Of a stretch of 12,232 bases of DNA, positions 8,058-12,232 are shown piece by piece (position 1 is the first letter of the stretch; each line of letters begins with the position of its first letter). The notes beneath the pieces were generated by a model. That model made no database searches. It saw only the letters and a program-made list of their open reading frames with translations, and was not told where the DNA came from. The DNA lies in the NCBI GenBank assembly GCA_028717045.1, contig JAQUON010000037.1, positions 1 to 12,232 on the forward strand, given 5' to 3'. Both the position numbers and the translations under genes were made by a program. This DNA comes from Candidatus Omnitrophota bacterium. GTDB taxonomy: Bacteria > Omnitrophota > Gorgyraeia > Gygaellales > Profunditerraquicolaceae.

Positions 8058-8887
8058 TTTCCTGTCTTGACCACCTCTAAATTGATAATATTATCTATCC
8101 TGAAGGTCCTCTCTTCGTTCCTTAAACAACAATGGCCTACTAGATACGCCCTGCCTTTGTCGCGGGTGACCTCCTTAGGGACCACCTGGCGCTCTGAAAG
8201 CGCAACCATCGCATTTGAAAGATATTGTATCTTAATTGCAAGCCCCAAGTCAATTGCTTCCTGTATCTTGGCTATCTTCTGTCCATTCACCTCTTCCCAG
8301 AGTTCAGAATTAACGCCAAAAAGGCTCACCAGATGCAGCGTATCCAGGACGCCTTTGGGCTTAAGGCGCGCAAGGAACTTCTCGAATACTTCAAGGGTAA
8401 GTTTCACATCGGAAAGCGCACGATGCTCTTGCATGTGTGTTGCGCCCATTTTCTCTGCAACAAACCACAGCGCGTAGCGCTCAAGCCCGGGCAGCAACCT
8501 GTGCGCCATCTTAAGGACATCTACCACCATGCTTCCTTTCGGAAGCGTCAAACCAAGCCTGCCTAATTCACTGTTGATAAAACCTAGGTCGAATGCCGCG
8601 TTGTACGAACAGATACAGGCACCTTTTATAAACGCAAGAAAGCGAGGCATGACGTCTTTGGCTTCGGGAGCATTTTGAAGCATCTGCGGCGTAATCCTGT
8701 TGACCTCAAAAGCAGCATCCTGAATAGGCCTTTTCGGGTCGAGGAATGTCTCAAATTGCGCAATTTCTTTTCCGGCCCTCCAGCGTATCGCTGCCAGCTC
8801 TACGATCCTGTCACCTGCTTCCGGGTTGAGCCCGGTGGTCTCGGTGTCGAATATAATAAATTCTGCTTCGTCTATTTTTTTATCCAT
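8054..8887 (-). CDS. DEDDh 3'-5' exonuclease (DnaQ/RNase T type) fused to a WYL-like domain
   Basis: The protein has 277 residues from ATG 8887; a TTG start 15 nt upstream is less likely. The exonuclease covers about 1-175. ExoI is FDTETTG with D14 and E16, ExoII is NAAFD with D100, and ExoIII is HRALSD with H155 and D160. All metal ligands and the general base are therefore present, as in DNA polymerase III epsilon-like DEDDh enzymes. No polymerase or GIY-YIG part is attached. Residues about 205-275 look like a WYL domain: IQYLSN, then SERQVVPKEV, then GRAYLVGHC, where WYL reads A247-Y248-L249, then RTFRIDNI with R263. WYL domains bind nucleic acid or nucleotide-type ligands and usually sit behind DNA-binding helices. 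The fusion suggests a DNA repair or processing nuclease sensing a ligand or single strands. The gene overlaps the DUF2156 stop by 8 bp and the lipoprotein start by 4 bp. Confidence 0.87.
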   Translation of the reverse strand: MDKKIDEAEFIIFDTETTGLNPEAGDRIVELAAIRWRAGKEIAQFETFLDPKRPIQDAAFEVNRITPQMLQNAPEAKDVMPRFLAFIKGACICSYNAAFDLGFINSELGRLGLTLPKGSMVVDVLKMAHRLLPGLERYALWFVAEKMGATHMQEHRALSDVKLTLEVFEKFLARLKPKGVLDTLHLVSLFGVNSELWEEVNGQKIAKIQEAIDLGLAIKIQYLSNAMVALSERQVVPKEVTRDKGRAYLVGHCCLRNEERTFRIDNIINLEVVKTGK

Positions 8888-9788
8888 GGTATCTGGTAAC
8901 AATAAAACTCGGCGCGCACCGTAGAGGGCGGTACGAAAGCTTTACCTGCCTTAGACTCTCAAGCCCTGAATCATCCATAATATTGATGTACTCGTATTCG
9001 CTCAATTCTCGGCATAATTGCCTGAACATAAACTGGGCAAGACCCTTGTAATCCAGGTTGGCGATTTCATACGCGACGCAAAGTGTCTTTTGAGTAAGCG
9101 GGAATGCAAAGGTAAAGGCTTGCACCCTTCCCCCTATCTTTACTACACGTCCCAGGAACTTGAAATGGCGGAAATCCTTAAGGAGCACTTGCAGCGCGGA
9201 GTAGTTATCTTCAAGCATCGCCCGATACAGAGGGTCGGTATGGTCCTGCCTGCGGCCCGTCGCCCACTCCTCGTACAGGCGCAGGCACGCAGCCTTAAGC
9301 GCATCCGTATACGTAACGTACTCTATTCTATCGGTATGGGAAGTGAAATAATTGGCTGCCCAGCGTTTGGATTTAAAGGCATCGCCTTTTAAACCTGCCA
9401 AATCAGTCCTTTTGCAAACAAACTCAACTCCCTTTGCCTTTATCCGATAGGTATCAGGAGGAAATGCCGCAAGATCGGCTTCCTCGATATTCTCGATATG
9501 GGAAAACGCCGGGTTTTTATTGTACATATCCATCACAGAAAAAATTTTCTGCAGGCCCCCCTGCGGCATCTTCCGGCACAAAGGAGCAAGATACAAAAAG
9601 CAGCCTATTGCGTCTTTAAAAAATACGCACAGTGCCCCTGCGATAAGCGCCCAGCGGATTTCAAAAAGCCCCCTCCAGATATAGATATTCTCAAATGCAT
9701 ACACCGAAAGCTCATGCTGCGAAAAACGCAGGTGCTTCTCAAATACGCCCCTGTCTTTAAGCTTCAATTCCCTGAGTGCAACTTTCAT
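8880..9788 (-). CDS. DUF2156 protein (phosphatidylglycerol lysyltransferase C-terminal-like, tandem GNAT fold)
   Basis: The protein has 302 residues from ATG 9788, whose ATGA overlaps the stop of the YkgJ-like gene. A GTG start 45 nt upstream is possible but would run far into that gene. The family signature is clear near the C-terminus: YINIMDDSGLESLRQVKLSYRP, followed by a short basic end, corresponds to the conserved N-x-x-D-D-x-G-x-x-x-LR-x-x-K-LSYRP block of DUF2156. The middle has FLGRVVKIGGRVQAFTFAFPL and VAYEIANLDYKG, as expected for the second acetyltransferase-like half. The related catalytic domain of MprF/LysX transfers an amino acid from aminoacyl-tRNA to phosphatidylglycerol. 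No MprF-type membrane flippase domain is present, so this is the stand-alone soluble form. Donor and acceptor are unknown. Confidence 0.85.
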   Translation of the reverse strand: MKVALRELKLKDRGVFEKHLRFSQHELSVYAFENIYIWRGLFEIRWALIAGALCVFFKDAIGCFLYLAPLCRKMPQGGLQKIFSVMDMYNKNPAFSHIENIEEADLAAFPPDTYRIKAKGVEFVCKRTDLAGLKGDAFKSKRWAANYFTSHTDRIEYVTYTDALKAACLRLYEEWATGRRQDHTDPLYRAMLEDNYSALQVLLKDFRHFKFLGRVVKIGGRVQAFTFAFPLTQKTLCVAYEIANLDYKGLAQFMFRQLCRELSEYEYINIMDDSGLESLRQVKLSYRPLRCAPSFIVTRYHG

Positions 9789-10255
9789 GTAAGCGAAAAA
9801 AGTTCTTTGAGGTTTACTGCGTCGGGATAGCACCCTGCGATATGGACATTATCTTTGAGTAACGCCAGATATGGCCCGGTCAGAAACAGTTTTGCAAGAT
9901 AGGCGGCATACGAACTGAATTTTTTGCTATGTATGGTTTTTTGCACAAAAGGGCAATGGGTATCCACTGCCAGGACCACCTTGTTGCCGAAACGGTTGAG
10001 CAAAAAAGGATACAGCCGGCATTCAAAAGGCCGCGTTGCATACTCAAGGCATTTATTTTTACAGGGCATAAAAAAGACGCATACATACGGCTGGTGCGCA
10101 GAGGCAGGGATAAGCGGAAGGTCATACGCGGCAAGGCGTAGCCTCTTTTTCTCTTCTTTCAGCAAGCGCACAGACCATACGCTTTTAGCCTCCGCAAAGC
10201 GGCAACACCCCTGGCAGGAAAGGCATATTTTTTGGGGAACGAATTGTTTGATCAT
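9785..10255 (-). CDS. YkgJ-type cysteine-cluster protein (putative zinc/iron binding)
   Basis: The protein has 156 residues. It opens with the family motif C11-x2-C14-x2-C17-C18. More cysteines follow at C59, C65 and C69, then RPFECRLYPF (76-84 area, C79), the hallmark R-P-x-x-C-R-x-Y-P of the YkgJ/CxxCxxCC family, and C101. These residues are thought to bind zinc or an iron-sulfur cluster; the biochemical role is not known. There is no signal peptide, so the protein is probably cytoplasmic. The start overlaps the stop of the MetRS-beta-like gene by 4 bp, and the stop overlaps the DUF2156 start by 4 bp. It is therefore co-translated between a tRNA-binding protein and an aminoacyl-transferase-like protein. 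Confidence 0.87.
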   Translation of the reverse strand: MIKQFVPQKICLSCQGCCRFAEAKSVWSVRLLKEEKKRLRLAAYDLPLIPASAHQPYVCVFFMPCKNKCLEYATRPFECRLYPFLLNRFGNKVVLAVDTHCPFVQKTIHSKKFSSYAAYLAKLFLTGPYLALLKDNVHIAGCYPDAVNLKELFSLT

Positions 10256-10575
10256 TTTACCGTACTGCCCAATGCCACTTTTCTCTCCGGCATAATGACG
10301 CGGATGCCGCTCTCGTCGGAAGCCGCAAGGACCATCCCGTTGCTCTCAACGCCCCGAAAGAGCGCCGGTACAAGGTTGGCGACAACCACCACCTGCTTGC
10401 CAACAAGTTCTTCTTTCGTATAGGAATTTTTTATCCCTGCCACCACCTGCCTTGTCATGCCTTCCCCCGCGTCAAGGGTAATCACATATAGCCTGTCGGC
10501 ATTAGGATGGTCATTTACTTCTTTAATTTCCGCCACCTTTAATTCTAATTTCCTGAATTCTTCGATAGTAATCAT
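10252..10575 (-). CDS. metG: Stand-alone tRNA-binding protein, methionyl-tRNA synthetase beta subunit / Trbp111 type
   Basis: The protein is 107 residues, a complete OB-fold EMAP/Trbp111-like domain. The signature runs across LELKVAEI, HPNADRLYV, RQVVAGI, ELVGKQVVVVANL and GVESNGMVLAA, nearly textbook for the C-terminal domain of long MetRS. In many bacteria this domain is fused to MetG and gives dimerisation and nonspecific tRNA binding. Here it is a separate gene, and no catalytic MetRS is in the window. It may be the beta chain of a split MetRS or an independent tRNA-binding protein. The start ATG has a good AAGGAG 6 nt upstream. The gene follows the porin by 13 nt and overlaps the YkgJ gene start by 4 bp. 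Confidence 0.92.
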   Translation of the reverse strand: MITIEEFRKLELKVAEIKEVNDHPNADRLYVITLDAGEGMTRQVVAGIKNSYTKEELVGKQVVVVANLVPALFRGVESNGMVLAASDESGIRVIMPERKVALGSTVK

Positions 10576-10581
10576 GCGCTA

Positions 10582-10587
10582 CTCCTT
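10582..10587 (-). promoter_or_regulatory. Strong Shine-Dalgarno AAGGAG for the MetRS-beta-like gene
   Basis: AAGGAG lies 6 nt before ATG 10575 and directly follows the porin stop codon. It is the clearest ribosome-binding site in the block. This is where independent translation restarts after the porin, ahead of a run of coupled genes. Confidence 0.75.
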
Positions 10588-10588
10588 G

Positions 10589-12109
10589 CTAAAAGGTGAT
10601 TTCTACTGCCAGTTCCAGTTGAAACGCAGGATCTGCGCTGCCATCTCCCCTGACAAACGGGCTCAAGAGGCTTCCTGCGGCATCGTCTCTGTGCTCCTTA
10701 TAATACCTCCCGGGAATAAAATACCCGCCCAACACACTGACCAATACTTCTTTTGTTGCCTGGTAATCAATGTATATGTCCGCTTCATACCCTAATTCAC
10801 GCGATAAATATCGTGCCTGGCCGTCTAATGTCCCCACCGGGCGTGTAAATGACCTCAGATAAAACCCGTAGAGTCCGACGGTAAGCTTATCTGTGGCATT
10901 ATAATCAAACCCTACGGAAGGCATAATCAGATTATCGAGGTCGGAGGAGGCAAAGGTCCCCGGCCTGGGAACGCCGTAATTGAGGCCGTAACCCGCCCCG
11001 CTGGCAACAATAGGCCGTAAATCAGTATGGCAATGTCCCAGCGAATCGCCCAGATTATTATTGAGGGGAGAAAAACAGCTGAATGCGCGGTTTTTACTGC
11101 CGGCTACAGTGCTGTCCTGAGCCATTTCAGGGGTTACCTTGTTACCCGAAGAAATAAGGATGCCCGCAGTCGGGATAAACTTATTCAGCATGTAATCTAT
11201 GTCTGCGTAGAACAAGTAGCCGGTATGAGCGATGTCTTTGTACGCCGGGTCTGCGCTTTGTGCCTCTCCGAAGTTATGCGCAAACTCCGTCCTGAACACA
11301 TATGCGTTATCTTCCCTGGTAAAGCCCAGACCGAATGTCCCCAGGATATCTCTCTTTACCGGTGTAGTGAATTTATTATCCCTTTTGCCGGAAGAAGTAT
11401 AATCCGACAACACCCCTACATAGGGCCAAAAGGTGTTTTTATCCGCAGTATATTTTAAGTCCGCGGCAAAAAAATTTGAGGAGTTGTGGTTATATAGCAC
11501 GCCCTGCTCTTCATCCTGACGGATGCGCGGGCCTAAATGATTTTTGTACACAACGTCGGGGCGGCAATAATAAAACCGCCACGACAAATGCTCCGATTCC
11601 TTATAAAGGGACGCTCCGAAGTTTTCGTAACTTCCGTTTAGGCTAAGGCCGTTTCCCACCGCATAGGTATAAAGCCCTGTCTTAAGCCTGGCTATGCCGG
11701 ACAACGGCATATCTATCCAAAATTCTTCCACCTGCGGCAGGAGCTCGTCGTTACGGTACCGCTCGATTATTCCGCCGCTGGTCATCAGTGTATTATGCAC
11801 CAACAGCGGCGCATCGTAATCTGTGGGGCCGTTGCGTTCTAATTTCAAATACAGCTTCGGTCCTTCGTTCTTGAATTCAAGGAGTGTGCTGATGCTATAA
11901 TCGATGCCCAGGTAGGTTGTTTTGTCATCATGATTGCTACTGTCTAAATCCACCGTATTGCTGAAACTGACCACGTCATTCCTAAAGTAACCCTGCAGGG
12001 AGAGGAGTACGCTCTCTGACTCATAGAGCGGGCCTGTGTAACCGGCCAAAGGCAGGCATACTACACAACACAACGCCCCTGCCAAAATTATATTTTTGCG
12101 TACGCACAT
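10589..12109 (-). CDS. Outer-membrane beta-barrel porin, alginate-export-like
   Basis: The protein is 506 residues from ATG 12109. A TTG 36 nt upstream, overlapping the DUF502 gene, was rejected because the ATG gives a compact signal peptide: MCVRKN, a hydrophobic core, then probable cleavage near LAGYTG. The mature part is rich in alternating polar/aromatic strands. Polar, Asp/Asn-rich stretches (for example SSNHDDKTT) separate the strands and fit extracellular loops. It ends in ELAVEITF with terminal Phe, the usual barrel-assembly signal. The sequence RLKTGLYTYAVGNGLSLNG and the general order resemble alginate-export/AlgE-like porins found in many uncultured diderms. The transported solute cannot be deduced. 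It lies 10 nt after the DUF502 stop, and no Shine-Dalgarno is evident. Barrel status is secure, the family less so. Confidence 0.72.
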   Translation of the reverse strand: MCVRKNIILAGALCCVVCLPLAGYTGPLYESESVLLSLQGYFRNDVVSFSNTVDLDSSNHDDKTTYLGIDYSISTLLEFKNEGPKLYLKLERNGPTDYDAPLLVHNTLMTSGGIIERYRNDELLPQVEEFWIDMPLSGIARLKTGLYTYAVGNGLSLNGSYENFGASLYKESEHLSWRFYYCRPDVVYKNHLGPRIRQDEEQGVLYNHNSSNFFAADLKYTADKNTFWPYVGVLSDYTSSGKRDNKFTTPVKRDILGTFGLGFTREDNAYVFRTEFAHNFGEAQSADPAYKDIAHTGYLFYADIDYMLNKFIPTAGILISSGNKVTPEMAQDSTVAGSKNRAFSCFSPLNNNLGDSLGHCHTDLRPIVASGAGYGLNYGVPRPGTFASSDLDNLIMPSVGFDYNATDKLTVGLYGFYLRSFTRPVGTLDGQARYLSRELGYEADIYIDYQATKEVLVSVLGGYFIPGRYYKEHRDDAAGSLLSPFVRGDGSADPAFQLELAVEITF

Positions 12110-12119
12110 ATGGTTTTGC

Positions 12120-12232
12120 TTACGGTTCTTTTGCGGGCGGCTCAAGGGAACCGGAGGGATTAAGCACCCCGACGGAAATAATCAACTTCATTGCGTCCTG
12201 AATACTTATATCGAGCATGATTACGTCTTTAC
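12120..12232 (-). CDS. DUF502 family membrane protein, C-terminal 36 residues (runs off window)
   Basis: Only the 3' end is present, with a TAA stop at 12122-12120. The tail reads KDVIMLDISIQDAMKLIISVG, then VLNPSG and a Pro-rich end. This matches the conserved C-terminus of DUF502 (COG2928) proteins, where a short acidic segment is followed by an A-x-K/x-x-x-IS-x-G motif. Family members are small inner-membrane proteins of unknown function with two membrane helices. The helices would lie in the missing part. It appears to be the gene immediately upstream in the same transcription unit. Confidence 0.75.
   Translation of the reverse strand, partial: KDVIMLDISIQDAMKLIISVGVLNPSGSLEPPAKEP

Noticed and set aside
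9789..9833. GTG start giving DUF2156 a 15-residue extension
   Set aside because: The ATG at 9788 forms an ATGA overlap like other junctions here, and the extension lies within the YkgJ-like gene.
12110..12145. TTG start giving the porin 12 more residues
   Set aside because: It overlaps the DUF502 tail and puts a charged extension ahead of the signal peptide; the ATG at 12109 gives a normal signal sequence.

Overview
The window is one unbroken block of eleven genes. All are on the minus strand, and they are read from right (12232) to left (1). Neighbours are fused at the translational level: five junctions are ATGA stop/start overlaps of 4 bp, one is an 8-bp overlap, two have a 1-nt gap, and the two largest gaps are 10 and 13 nt. 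No promoter, terminator, RNA gene, mobile element or CRISPR array is visible, and no plus-strand gene is supported. Both end genes run off the window.

The organism is a diderm (Gram-negative-type) bacterium. The evidence is a porin-like barrel with a signal peptide and C-terminal Phe, a lipoprotein with a lipobox, and an Omp85-type barrel ending in Phe. Base composition looks balanced. The mix of families (DUF502, stand-alone MetRS beta domain, YkgJ, DUF2156, DUF3857/transglutaminase lipoprotein, PilZ chimera) suggests an uncultured lineage such as Omnitrophota. That placement is a guess from gene style and cannot be proved here.

Layout in transcription order: (1) C-terminal tail of a DUF502 membrane protein; (2) a 506-aa beta-barrel porin resembling the alginate-export family; (3) a 107-aa stand-alone tRNA-binding domain of the MetRS beta / Trbp111 type; (4) a YkgJ-type cysteine-cluster protein; (5) a DUF2156 protein related to the catalytic part of lysyl-phosphatidylglycerol synthase; (6) a DEDDh 3'-5' exonuclease fused to a WYL-like domain; (7) an 800-aa TPR-DUF3857-transglutaminase lipoprotein; (8) a PilZ-transmembrane-coiled-coil-alpha/alpha-toroid protein; (9) an endonuclease III-like DNA glycosylase resembling MagIII; (10) a 948-aa M1 metallopeptidase fused to an Omp85-type outer-membrane barrel; (11) the start of an FmdB-type zinc-ribbon protein.

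Two themes are mixed. One is cell envelope: DUF502, porin, DUF2156, transglutaminase lipoprotein, PilZ chimera and peptidase-barrel. The other is nucleic acid: tRNA-binding protein, exonuclease-WYL and glycosylase. The strongest candidates for something undescribed are the M1-peptidase/Omp85-barrel fusion and the PilZ chimera. The PilZ chimera could carry a cytoplasmic signal across the inner membrane to a periplasmic carbohydrate-type domain, and it is coupled within 1 nt to the transglutaminase lipoprotein. Whether these form a single envelope system is inference from tight linkage.
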